From a virus: a stretch of DNA of 30,814 nt. Positions 12,742-20,690 of this stretch are shown here, in pieces. The DNA lies in IMG/VR virus record IMGVR_UViG_3300037493_006033, positions 1-30,814 of that record. The stretch is one strand, 5' to 3'. The notes beneath the pieces are model-generated. The model was not told the origin of the DNA, made no database searches, and saw only the letters and a program-made list of their open reading frames with translations. Position numbers and translations under genes: made by a program. Numbering within the stretch: the stretch's first letter is position 1; each line of letters opens with the position of its first letter.

Positions 12742-13062
12742 ATGAAAGTTCCCACATTATTTGCAAAAGCACCGGTAACGCTTAATGATAATCCAAAGTC
12801 AGCACCGGAAGAAACATGGAATAGACCACCAGATCCACGACCTCAACTTTCTTTTGATTCTACTCAGATTCCTGATGTAGCCAATTGGAAGGTAGGAGAA
12901 AAGTATCTTGTAGAAGTTTCTCTTGAAATGATAGAAAGCCGTTTGGACAAAAGCTACAAAGGGGATCGTACCATCTGTCGTTTTATTGTTACTCAAGTAG
13001 CGGTAGAAGACGAGAAAAAAGAAAAGAATGAACAAATTGATATGAACAGTTATAAAAACTAA
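12742..13062 (+). CDS. 106-residue unknown virion-assembly protein
   Basis: A small protein with a Pro-rich N-terminal half (ETWNRPPDPRPQLSFD) and a beta-rich middle (GEKYLVEVSLEMIESRLDKS), ending in a Lys/Glu-rich tail. It lies 17 bp after the portal gene and 2 bp before the scaffold candidate, so it belongs to the head operon. Head fibres, head-completion proteins and small scaffold partners occupy such places, but nothing in the sequence chooses among them. Confidence 0.6.
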   Translation: MKVPTLFAKAPVTLNDNPKSAPEETWNRPPDPRPQLSFDSTQIPDVANWKVGEKYLVEVSLEMIESRLDKSYKGDRTICRFIVTQVAVEDEKKEKNEQIDMNSYKN

Positions 13063-13064
13063 GA

Positions 13065-14231
13065 ATGAAATTTAAAAAGTATCGCAATCTTGACGGCCCA
13101 GGTGCCGGTACAGGAGGAGTTGTTGAAGCAGCTCCAGCCGCAGGCATTGTTACACCTAGCGCAGAACCAACAATAACACCAGCAGTAATAACTCCAACAG
13201 CAGTAACACCATTACAACCTCTTGATTTAGATGTTGTAAAAACGCTAAAAGACTTTGGTGATGAAGCGCCTGTTTCAAAAATTGCAGCAGAAGCAAAACC
13301 TACAGGAGCACCTAAGATAGAAAATTCTAACGATGAGTTTATGCTTAGTCTTGAAGCTATACCAGATGCAGTAAAACGAGTAGAGCCTGATGCGGAAAGC
13401 ACTTGGCTTGATGTAGCAAAAGCCGTTGATCTTGGAGATATCAAAGAACCTACTTTTGAAGCTTTTAAAGAATCATATACTTCTAAACTTCAACAAGAAA
13501 GAGAAGCTGGAAAGAATGAAGGTAAAAATCTTACTTTAGAAACTTGGACAGACAAACAAAAAGCATTATTTGAGCACCTTAGTATTGAAGGAAATACAGA
13601 GGAAAGCTTTTACGCTCCACTTTCCATATATGACAAGTATCTTTCAATGGATGATAAGTCTTTGCTTATAGAAGACTACAAGTTAAAAAACTACGAGCAA
13701 GATAGAATTGATAGTTTAATTGAAGAACTTGAGGTAGACAATAAATTAGGCAACCGGGCCTATGAACTTAGAAAAGCTTTAGAAACCGGAAGATCTGCTA
13801 AAGAGCAACAGATTATTATTGACGCAAGAGAAAAAGTAGAAACAAGAAATACTCAAATTCGTGAACGTGAGTTGAGCGAGTTCAATTCTTTTAAAGAAAA
13901 GTTGCATGCAACAAAAGACTTTATGGGAATTCCTATCGCAGAAAATGCTCATGCTATTATCGAGAATAAGTTTAAGGATGGATATTACCGCACGCGGTTA
14001 GCTGAAGATCCTAAACTTGCAGCAGATGTAGCTTTGTACATTGAATTTGGAAATAAAGCCCGTACACTTCTGGGTAACGACTTAAAAAACGAAGGCCGAA
14101 TGCAGATTTTAGAAAAGATTCACAATGTAGGACTTCCTGGCAGTAATGCTGGTCGTGTTGAAATTGGATCTACTCAGCTGCAGGGCTTCGATGCTTGGGA
14201 AGCTAAAATGAAGGAGGAATCTTCTAAATAG
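13065..14231 (+). CDS. Scaffold-like protein preceding the major capsid gene
   Basis: A 388-residue protein with an Ala/Pro/Thr-rich low-complexity N-terminus (residues about 10-50) and then a long charged helical part with coiled-coil stretches (IDSLIEELEVDNKLGNRAYE and REKVETRNTQIRERELSEFN). Mostly helical, acidic, flexible proteins directly before the capsid gene are normally scaffolds: they guide capsid assembly and leave before packaging. No serine-protease motif is seen, so it is not an obvious prohead protease. The C-terminus (DAWEAKMKEESSK) is basic and amphipathic, as in scaffold domains that bind the capsid protein. Stop TAG, followed by a hairpin leader of the capsid gene. Confidence 0.65.
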   Translation: MKFKKYRNLDGPGAGTGGVVEAAPAAGIVTPSAEPTITPAVITPTAVTPLQPLDLDVVKTLKDFGDEAPVSKIAAEAKPTGAPKIENSNDEFMLSLEAIPDAVKRVEPDAESTWLDVAKAVDLGDIKEPTFEAFKESYTSKLQQEREAGKNEGKNLTLETWTDKQKALFEHLSIEGNTEESFYAPLSIYDKYLSMDDKSLLIEDYKLKNYEQDRIDSLIEELEVDNKLGNRAYELRKALETGRSAKEQQIIIDAREKVETRNTQIRERELSEFNSFKEKLHATKDFMGIPIAENAHAIIENKFKDGYYRTRLAEDPKLAADVALYIEFGNKARTLLGNDLKNEGRMQILEKIHNVGLPGSNAGRVEIGSTQLQGFDAWEAKMKEESSK

Positions 14232-14241
14232 TAACTGCTGG

Positions 14242-14262
14242 GTTAATGGTCTAATCATTAAC
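14242..14262 (+). promoter_or_regulatory. Hairpin in the leader of the major capsid gene
   Basis: GTTAATG at 14242-14248 and CATTAAC at 14256-14262 form a perfect 7-bp stem with a 7-nt loop, 10 bp before the capsid start codon. No T-tract follows, so it is not a terminator. It could stabilise a processed capsid message or control ribosome access. Confidence 0.5.
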
Positions 14263-14272
14263 TCAACGAAAA

Positions 14273-15733
14273 ATGAAAATTCAAACAATACAAGGCAAGT
14301 TTGACGATACGGTAACGATGTCGAATAATTTGACTGAGAATGCGCTGAAAAAGCCATTTTTGCGCGACATCATGGAATATGCTGATGCGCGTATGCTTTC
14401 TACACTTATTGTGTCAGGAGCAAAAACACCATGGGATCTTCGCACAGGAGATACAGAGGCGATCAAAACCAAAATCGGTAAGATTCCCGCTGACAAAATG
14501 GTAGGTGATAACGCTATGCGTTATAAGGTACAAGGCCGTATCCAGCAAAAAAGTGTTGTTATCGCTCAGGTGGGAACAACAGGAACAGATGGAACATTCG
14601 TGCTAACAATGCGCGATAACCTTTTGTATCCGGGTATGATGACGAAATTTTATCGTGATCATTTCTATGCTCGTGTGATGGGAGCGCCAAGTAAAGTAGC
14701 CGGAGGATGGAATTACACGTTCTATAATGGAACAGAAATTTTCTCTTCCACAACACATTTGCATCCAACAGGAGAATCATATGCTTTCGGAGCATACACT
14801 TCTTATGGAGAAGGTTCTTTGAGAGGTTACTCTCGTAGCTTCTATCCGTCAGAATTCATCAATCACATGACCATTCAACGTAAGACGATGGGATTAACTG
14901 GTGATGCGCTTTCCGATATCACATGGTTCGTTGCAGAAGATGCAAAGGGCTGGAGATACACAAAGGAGATTCAGCTACGCCTTCAGTTTTTGATGGAAAA
15001 CGAACACGCTAAGTGGGACGGAGCATCGAATATGAAAGACGTAAACGGAAACCTTCTTGCCCATTCTCTTGAAGTTGATCCTGAAACAGGATATGATATC
15101 GTCCGTGGAGATGGTGTTATTCCTCAAATGATGGGTGGTAACGAACATTATGGTAGTGGTGTTGATGGTCGTCAGACTATGGAAGATGTTATTGACATGG
15201 TAAAAACGTTAGAAAAACGTTCAAACAGTGTTTATGGCAAATTGTGGTATGTTATCACCGGTACCGATGGTTACTACCATGCGCAGAATTTGTTACGTGA
15301 TTACAATGTAACATACATGGGTATGCGTACGAACGCATCTCAAACCAATAACATTGGTGGCGCTGACATTCCGGTAGGAGGTAACTTTGATACTTTCAAT
15401 ATCGCAGGAAATCAGCTTATCTTCGTTAAAAACACAGGATGGGATGATCCTGAGAAATGGTTCGAAACGAGTGCAAGTGGCTATAAAGTTCGTGAGAACA
15501 TGTGGTTATTCCTTGATCCGGGAACAGTAGAACGTCCAAACATTGAGATCCTTTCTAAAGGAGCTTATGGTTACAACCGTTCAATGGTAGAAACATACAT
15601 CAATGGTTTAACTGGTGGAAGTGAGAAGCCTCTACATAGCGTGGATGCTGTTAGTTTCGAAATGTTGAAACAAGATATGATTGTTATTTATAACACCATG
15701 ACTTGTGGTATCATCAACGTTTCTCCAAATTAA
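14273..15733 (+). CDS. Major capsid protein (HK97-fold, crAss-like)
   Basis: 486 residues, the size of crAss-like capsid proteins. It has a helical N-arm with NALKKPFLRDIMEYADARML near residues 23-43, a long beta-rich middle with a tyrosine-rich stretch (YGEGSLRGYSRSFYPSEF), a helix with RRNxVYGKLWYVITGTDGYY-like sequence near 320-335 (spine-helix style), and a C-terminal half rich in Gly and aromatic residues. It follows a scaffold candidate, has its own hairpin leader and ends at a strong terminator, all consistent with very high expression. The codon pattern appears more GC-rich than in neighbours, as often in the most expressed gene. Assignment comes from order, length and general pattern. 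Confidence 0.86.
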   Translation: MKIQTIQGKFDDTVTMSNNLTENALKKPFLRDIMEYADARMLSTLIVSGAKTPWDLRTGDTEAIKTKIGKIPADKMVGDNAMRYKVQGRIQQKSVVIAQVGTTGTDGTFVLTMRDNLLYPGMMTKFYRDHFYARVMGAPSKVAGGWNYTFYNGTEIFSSTTHLHPTGESYAFGAYTSYGEGSLRGYSRSFYPSEFINHMTIQRKTMGLTGDALSDITWFVAEDAKGWRYTKEIQLRLQFLMENEHAKWDGASNMKDVNGNLLAHSLEVDPETGYDIVRGDGVIPQMMGGNEHYGSGVDGRQTMEDVIDMVKTLEKRSNSVYGKLWYVITGTDGYYHAQNLLRDYNVTYMGMRTNASQTNNIGGADIPVGGNFDTFNIAGNQLIFVKNTGWDDPEKWFETSASGYKVRENMWLFLDPGTVERPNIEILSKGAYGYNRSMVETYINGLTGGSEKPLHSVDAVSFEMLKQDMIVIYNTMTCGIINVSPN

Positions 15734-15745
15734 TCAATAAAATCA

Positions 15746-15777
15746 AAGGTGGTGGCCTAGGAGCCATCACCTTTTTA
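15746..15777 (+). terminator. Intrinsic terminator after the major capsid gene
   Basis: AAAGGTGGTGGC pairs with GCCATCACCTTT (12 bp, one G-T pair) around a 6-nt loop and ends in TTTTT. It lies 12 bp after the capsid stop codon and would limit transcription of the downstream genes relative to the capsid gene. Confidence 0.87.
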
Positions 15778-15788
15778 AAATAATTCAG

Positions 15789-16733
15789 ATGAATAATCAA
15801 AACAACAATTACAATTTTCAATCCCAAGTGGTTGATAAAACACCGGTTCTTGACTTGTCGTTAGAATCGCATAATCAGTATGTAGAGAGAAGTGGCATCA
15901 TTACTCTTTCTCCAATATCTCCCAATCAACACAGAAACGAAACGCTAGTATTTGGCGGATTCAAAGGTTTTGGGTACTGGGATTTAGGAAAGACAGAGAA
16001 GATGTGGTTTGGTATTGTGATAGGAGTAAATCCTGACGGTACCAGAAAGTACAAAAAAATATCTCTTTTAGATGGGCGCATGCTTTATCTAAACAATCCT
16101 GAAGATGCTTTGGAATGGCATATCCTTCGCCACCATTATTCTATAAAAGGTTCTCCTAATCAAACAGGAAAGCCGCGTTGGAAAGTGTTAGACGAAAGAG
16201 CAGAATCAAAAAAACAATTATCAAAATCAAAAGCTTTTGTGGACGTGTATCAATTTATTACGGCTATGTCAGATTCTAGGGTAAAATCATTTGGACGTAT
16301 CTTTGGACTTGATCCAATGAATAATCCAGCTGATGTCATCAAAGGACAATTGCTTGAAAAGGCAATGGAAGCGCCGGGTTTATTTGAACCGTATATGAAA
16401 GATTCTGAACGGACAAATATCAGAGAAGCCTTTCATCGCGCTGTTTCTACTAGTGTGATAAAAGTCAGCTTTGATCGAGGGTATATGTTCAATGACACTA
16501 TTCCTTTAGGAATTAACGAAGAAATGGCAATCGGGAATTTAATGGCGAATAAGGACTTGTTTATTCAAATTGACTTAATTTCCAGATCCAAAGATAATTC
16601 TTTGAGTAAAGAGGAACGGGAATATAAAATTCCTGCAGGTGTTATTACAACGGAATTTCCTCTAAAAAATGAGGAACCAGAACAAGTTCTTGATGTTATT
16701 TCACCACCAGCAATATCAAACACTGACTTCTAA
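15789..16733 (+). CDS. 314-residue unknown structural-module protein
   Basis: An unassigned protein with a polar Asn/Gln-rich N-terminus (first 14 residues), a beta-rich domain around residues 50-100 (ETLVFGGFKGFGYWDLGKTE then MWFGIVIGVNPDG), a basic link, and a helical centre. The end is polar and Pro-rich. Its place between capsid and ring genes suits a head-associated or head-completion protein. The stop overlaps the next start (TAATG), so it is coupled to the first ring candidate. Asn-rich N-terminal arms of this kind are common in virion proteins, but I cannot name the family. Confidence 0.65.
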   Translation: MNNQNNNYNFQSQVVDKTPVLDLSLESHNQYVERSGIITLSPISPNQHRNETLVFGGFKGFGYWDLGKTEKMWFGIVIGVNPDGTRKYKKISLLDGRMLYLNNPEDALEWHILRHHYSIKGSPNQTGKPRWKVLDERAESKKQLSKSKAFVDVYQFITAMSDSRVKSFGRIFGLDPMNNPADVIKGQLLEKAMEAPGLFEPYMKDSERTNIREAFHRAVSTSVIKVSFDRGYMFNDTIPLGINEEMAIGNLMANKDLFIQIDLISRSKDNSLSKEEREYKIPAGVITTEFPLKNEEPEQVLDVISPPAISNTDF

Positions 16734-17515
16734 TGAATTTAACAGAAATGCACGATAGGGTAGATTTTTGGGCGGATACGGTCAAAAGTCCTAGATATTC
16801 AAAAGCCCAAAGAGACGCATCTATAAATATTGCTATTGATTCTTTTGTAAAGGATCGGTATGACAATATTAAGATTTCCGACAGGAATCGCGTAGCTTAT
16901 TCTTTTGAAATTGTAGAACGGGTAAAAGAAGAGTTATACACAATAACAGAGATAGATTATCAATCACTAGTTATTAATAATGAAACTCCTACTCCCCCAA
17001 ATTTCCTTTACCATATCGTGTCTTTCGTTGAAGTCAATGGAAAAAAAGTGTTGTGTATTCCAAAGGCATATGTAGAAAATGACTTATCTGAAAATTCCTT
17101 TGCTCGTCCCGGGTTAGATCAACCGATCTTTCGCCGGACAGCAAAAGGGTTTAAGTATGATGCTGGATATGGTAGCATCAATAAGGCTTTTATTAGTTAC
17201 ATGAAAATTCCAGCACTTGTAAAATGGAATGAAACTGCTATTGGAGCAGGCCCAAATGTATTACAGGTAGGAAAGAGTTATTATGTAGTATCAGGTGTAG
17301 CAATTGAAGGATCGATAGTTCATATTGCGGACACTGTATTTATAAGTCAAGGAACCGGATTCGTTGGTACTGGCATTGTAAACATGATTACCAACTCCGA
17401 CCTTCCTGTTCATACACATGAGGAAATTTGCAAAATATCAGCATCTGTACTTACTGGAACTTTCGAAGATTACAATAAGAGTCAAAAAATTGATTTAGAA
17501 TCGAAAAGATCTTAA
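16733..17515 (+). CDS. Ring/adaptor-type head-tail connector candidate (260 aa)
   Basis: The N-terminal 60 residues are helical with the pattern of tail-tubular/adaptor proteins (MHDRVDFWADTVKSPRYSKA then QRDASINIAIDSFVKDRYD). The middle is beta-rich, and residues 178-212 carry the module GKSYYVVSG....G...H.....F....G.G..G, which recurs in the 18678 gene and in the muzzle protein. It would be one of the stacked rings under the portal in the crAss-like tail. The C-terminus is again helical (HTHEEICKISASVLTGTFED). Translation is coupled to the upstream gene by TAATG. The exact ring position cannot be read from sequence. Confidence 0.6.
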   Translation: MNLTEMHDRVDFWADTVKSPRYSKAQRDASINIAIDSFVKDRYDNIKISDRNRVAYSFEIVERVKEELYTITEIDYQSLVINNETPTPPNFLYHIVSFVEVNGKKVLCIPKAYVENDLSENSFARPGLDQPIFRRTAKGFKYDAGYGSINKAFISYMKIPALVKWNETAIGAGPNVLQVGKSYYVVSGVAIEGSIVHIADTVFISQGTGFVGTGIVNMITNSDLPVHTHEEICKISASVLTGTFEDYNKSQKIDLESKRS

Positions 17516-17575
17516 TCAATTAGTATATTTACAGCACAATTCTTTAATCAATAAAACCACTTAAATTCAAAAACA

Positions 17576-18601
17576 ATGAAAGGAAGAGATTTCCAACCAG
17601 AAGTAGCGTTTTCGTTACTCAACACCCAGGACACTGCTGATGTACAAACACCAGCAAGCACAGACCTTGTAATAATTACAGGTCTTCCAGCTTTCCATAC
17701 AGGAGAGTACTTAGGTTACACCTCTGAAGCAGCGGTAGCCGAAACAGCACAAGTAGCTAGAATCACAGGTTCTGGCATCACTCTTGTCGCTGCAACACGT
17801 TACACTATCAAATGGGGTAACTCTTCAACACAGGAATTCGGCCACATGGGCTTATTGAAACCTGTTTCAACAATGTCACCAGCAACACTTGGGACAGCAG
17901 CAACTGACAAACACAACATTTTTGTTGATCTTGCACGTAAAATCAATTTAGATCCACGTAATTTCCTTACAGCATATCCTGTAGTTACAGTGACTCATGC
18001 CGCAGGAACATTTAACGTAGGAGAGGTATTGACGGGCGCAACTTCCGGAGCAACGGGAATTGTAATTAGTGCAGCTTCCGGAACTTGTAATGTGCGTTTG
18101 ACAAGTCTTTCACCATACAAAATTTTCACACCAACAGAAAACGTTGATGATGTAACAGGTGCTGGACCATTTGCAAGTATTACTTGTGTTCTCGGTGTGT
18201 CACTTGATCTTGTTGATGATGGTGGTTATTATAATGCAAAAGGAACAAAGAGCGGTGCGACAACAATTTCAGTAGAAGGTGGAAATGGATGGTCAAGCGC
18301 ATTTTCTATTGTTACTGCTGCAGTTTATTCTAAAGGTCAGGCTGCTGATTTAACTGCACGTATTCCTGTATTGGAGCGCACAAGTTCAAATCTTGCTTCT
18401 GGTCAATGGAATATGGCAACAAACAATGCACCTATTGCCGGAGCTACATATATCAAATATTCTATCAAATTGCGTAAATATGCACAAATGAGTGCTTCGC
18501 AATCCAATGGAGCATCTGCTATTGAGCAGGTTTATGTAGTTTGGACAAAAACAGGAGCATCTGGTCAAGCGAACTTTCAAACAGCTATTGCGGCTCTGTA
18601 A
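17576..18601 (+). CDS. 341-residue abundant-type structural protein (possible auxiliary capsid/decoration protein)
   Basis: A beta-rich protein with low charge, many Thr, Ala, Ser and Gly residues, and an Ig-like phage module at about 144-165 (GTFNVGEVLTGATSGATGIV), a pattern frequent in phage surface and decoration proteins. Like the capsid gene it has its own 60-bp leader with an A-rich ribosome-binding stretch, its own terminator, and a more GC-rich codon pattern, all signs of high expression. In crAss-like virions an auxiliary capsid protein is encoded in this part of the genome, so I infer that role; a tail or head-fibre part is possible. The C-terminal 90 residues (ARIPVLERTSSNLASGQWNM onward) look like a separate beta domain. 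Confidence 0.65.
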   Translation: MKGRDFQPEVAFSLLNTQDTADVQTPASTDLVIITGLPAFHTGEYLGYTSEAAVAETAQVARITGSGITLVAATRYTIKWGNSSTQEFGHMGLLKPVSTMSPATLGTAATDKHNIFVDLARKINLDPRNFLTAYPVVTVTHAAGTFNVGEVLTGATSGATGIVISAASGTCNVRLTSLSPYKIFTPTENVDDVTGAGPFASITCVLGVSLDLVDDGGYYNAKGTKSGATTISVEGGNGWSSAFSIVTAAVYSKGQAADLTARIPVLERTSSNLASGQWNMATNNAPIAGATYIKYSIKLRKYAQMSASQSNGASAIEQVYVVWTKTGASGQANFQTAIAAL

Positions 18602-18622
18602 TAACATCGAATAGTTATTTTT

Positions 18623-18652
18623 AAAAAGGGGTCGGGATTCGGCTCCTTTTTT
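18623..18652 (+). terminator. Intrinsic terminator after the 341-residue structural gene
   Basis: AAAAAGGGGTCG pairs with CGGCTCCTTTTT (12 bp with two G-T pairs) and is followed by further T residues. It lies 22 bp after the stop codon. A TATTTTTG word at 18654-18661 follows directly and may start the next transcript, although no -33 element is evident. Confidence 0.87.
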
Positions 18653-18677
18653 CTATTTTTGCTAAAACCATAAACTG

Positions 18678-19499
18678 ATGACACTTCGAGAAATTCGTTC
18701 AGACATTTTACTCTTAGCACAACATAGTAAGGTGTCCAAAGATCGGCGCATATGGGAACCTCACATTGACTTCTTAATTCACAAGCACAGAGAAACTGCT
18801 ATTGCTGAAACGTACTTTAAAACAAGGGAAATCGATCCTACATGGATACAAGACCTAGGAGTAAAGCAATTAAATGTTTTATCTACGGCAGAAGAGATTG
18901 AAATTGGCTGCGATGATCGCCAACTGGCAAAAGTTATATTGCCGGCAATTGTTCCTATGATGAGAGATAATGGAGTGATCAGAGTAAGTGGCAGTTCACG
19001 AGAAAAAACATATTATGATATTTCAGTAGAACGTTTTTTTGATTTAGACAGAACATCTCTGCGTGCAAAATTCAATTATTATTTTAGAGTTGGTCTTGCT
19101 TTTTATTTAGCACCGCCACCGACAGAAGCTCATTTTGCTTTAGTATTAAGCAATCCAATGGAAGGGTTCTTTTTTGACAATACGATTCAGAATATTATTT
19201 TACCGGGTAAGACTTATTTGGTAAAAGAAGGTGCAATAACTTATAATGGAATAACGTATCAACAAGGGACTACCTTTCTTGGAGCGTTTCCTTTATCAAT
19301 TTATACCGGGAATGGAAAGGTTTACTTTGATCAGATGCGCAGACCTATGACTGAAGATGATCCATATCCTTGCAGTTTATTATTAGCACAACAAATTGTG
19401 TTAAATATTCTCACGCAAGATTTAGCAATAGAGGCAAAGTCTGTTGCTGATTTAAAAAATGATAATGCTGATCAGTTATCTTTAATGCAACAGCAATGA
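18678..19499 (+). CDS. Ring/adaptor-type tail protein candidate (273 aa)
   Basis: The N-terminus MTLREIRSDILLLAQHSKVS followed by a helical stretch with IDFLIHKHRETAIAETYFK is typical of crAss-like ring proteins and of T7-type tail tubular protein A. Residues 177-203 carry the module GKTYLVKEGAITYNGITYQQ-GTTFLG, shared with the 16733 product and the muzzle. The last part is helical again and Gln-rich (DNADQLSLMQQQ). It follows a terminator, so transcription must restart or read through. Its stop overlaps the following gene by 4 bp (ATGA). The product should sit in the short tail between portal and muzzle. Confidence 0.7.
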   Translation: MTLREIRSDILLLAQHSKVSKDRRIWEPHIDFLIHKHRETAIAETYFKTREIDPTWIQDLGVKQLNVLSTAEEIEIGCDDRQLAKVILPAIVPMMRDNGVIRVSGSSREKTYYDISVERFFDLDRTSLRAKFNYYFRVGLAFYLAPPPTEAHFALVLSNPMEGFFFDNTIQNIILPGKTYLVKEGAITYNGITYQQGTTFLGAFPLSIYTGNGKVYFDQMRRPMTEDDPYPCSLLLAQQIVLNILTQDLAIEAKSVADLKNDNADQLSLMQQQ

Positions 19500-19969
19500 A
19501 AAGAAATCTTGGTAAAATAGATTCAACAGTAATTCATTATATAAATGAGGTTTTACATATGGATGATATTTTAAAAAAAGTACAACCAAAAAATAAAATT
19601 AGACAGATTAACAAAGTAAGATTTCAAAGAGCAATTACTAAATACTTTCATTTAAAAATGCTATTAGTATTAGAAGGACATAAGGTTACTTTTCCTAATG
19701 GTATGACTATTCAAATTGTCAAATATGTTTTAACGAAACCTATAAAATGGCAATATGCTAGATTCTGTGGAAAGCCGGACCAGGAGTTTGCCTACAATCC
19801 AAAAAGAAGTGGATATCAATACAAGTTTCTAGTAGAAAGTGATTTACTAAAATCTTCAGAAATGACATTTAAGGTAGGTCAAGTATATAGAAAAATGCTT
19901 CATAAAATATTAACAACAACATCCAAAGAATATCCAACCTATGAGCATACAACGACAAGTATCAATTAA
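19496..19969 (+). CDS. 157-residue basic protein inside the ring-gene cluster
   Basis: A Lys-rich protein (KVQPKNKIRQINKVRFQRAI near residue 30) with a compact motif LEGHKVTFPNGMTIQIVKYV at about 59-78, which looks like a beta hairpin, and a basic C-terminal half. Its high positive charge contrasts with the neighbouring ring proteins and hints at DNA or RNA contact, for example packaging of the DNA end or a non-structural role. It overlaps both neighbours (4 bp before, 29 bp after), so it is coupled to the ring genes. The start ATG lies in the preceding stop overlap. No family recognised. Confidence 0.65.
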   Translation: MKRNLGKIDSTVIHYINEVLHMDDILKKVQPKNKIRQINKVRFQRAITKYFHLKMLLVLEGHKVTFPNGMTIQIVKYVLTKPIKWQYARFCGKPDQEFAYNPKRSGYQYKFLVESDLLKSSEMTFKVGQVYRKMLHKILTTTSKEYPTYEHTTTSIN

Positions 19970-20690
19970 GCGCGCTGTACAACAGGCGATGGATAATCTT
20001 GGGATAGAAACCAATGATATTATCCCTAAGTTTCAGGTATGGGCGGTAGAAGCTGAAAATAGAATTGGTAGCTATACACAATATGAAAGGAAGATATTTG
20101 TATTAGATATTAATGGATGCACTGTGGAGCTTCCTTGTGAAGTTGTAGCTGTAAATGCTGTGCTTATAGGAGATCATGGATGCAATTGTGGAATGACATT
20201 CAGAAATGTGTACACTACATTAAATTCTCAATCAAGGACAAGTTCCGTGTTTGGCTTTTTAGTAATAGATGGTGGACAAGTTTCTATGAATACAAATATC
20301 TCCTGGACAATTTCTGACAATCACCTTGTCTTTAGCAGTAGTTACCCTACTGGAAAAATAACAATAGAAACATTATCACGAAGAGTAGATGCAATTGGGT
20401 GGCCATTGATTAATGAAAATCATGTCTATCCAATAGCAGAATTCATCAGCTGGATGTACATGAAAATGGCTCGTCATAAAGTTGGTGGATACAATTATTC
20501 AAGAACAGAAATTCAAGATCAGTTTATGACATGGAGTAGAATGGCGGCTCATGCTCATGCGCAAGACGGAGAACCGGGACCAGCACAAATAGCATCAATG
20601 GTATCCTTGTATAACGATCCATTAAGTGGACTAGGAAATGCTTTCTGGTTATATCAAAACCCTTACTATGGACTTCGTTCAAACATTTGA
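19941..20690 (+). CDS. Ring/adaptor-type tail protein candidate (249 aa)
   Basis: The N-terminal helix region (VSIKRAVQQAMDNLGIETND then IIPKFQVWAVEAENRIGSYT) is the pattern seen in head-tail connector proteins of podovirus-like phages. The centre is beta-rich with a Cys cluster (GDHGCNCGMTF) near residue 75-85, and the C-terminus is helical and Tyr-rich (NAFWLYQNPYYGLRSNI). It overlaps the preceding gene by 29 bp and the muzzle gene by 23 bp, so the two tail proteins are made together, which fits direct contact between them in the tail. Ring 1 or ring 2 type by position. Confidence 0.68.
   Translation: MSIQRQVSIKRAVQQAMDNLGIETNDIIPKFQVWAVEAENRIGSYTQYERKIFVLDINGCTVELPCEVVAVNAVLIGDHGCNCGMTFRNVYTTLNSQSRTSSVFGFLVIDGGQVSMNTNISWTISDNHLVFSSSYPTGKITIETLSRRVDAIGWPLINENHVYPIAEFISWMYMKMARHKVGGYNYSRTEIQDQFMTWSRMAAHAHAQDGEPGPAQIASMVSLYNDPLSGLGNAFWLYQNPYYGLRSNI

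Noticed and set aside
20638-20667. Longer start for the muzzle gene
   Set aside because: The extra ten residues overlap the upstream ring gene further and do not look like the family N-terminus, which begins MDFVQTFEKGM at 20668.
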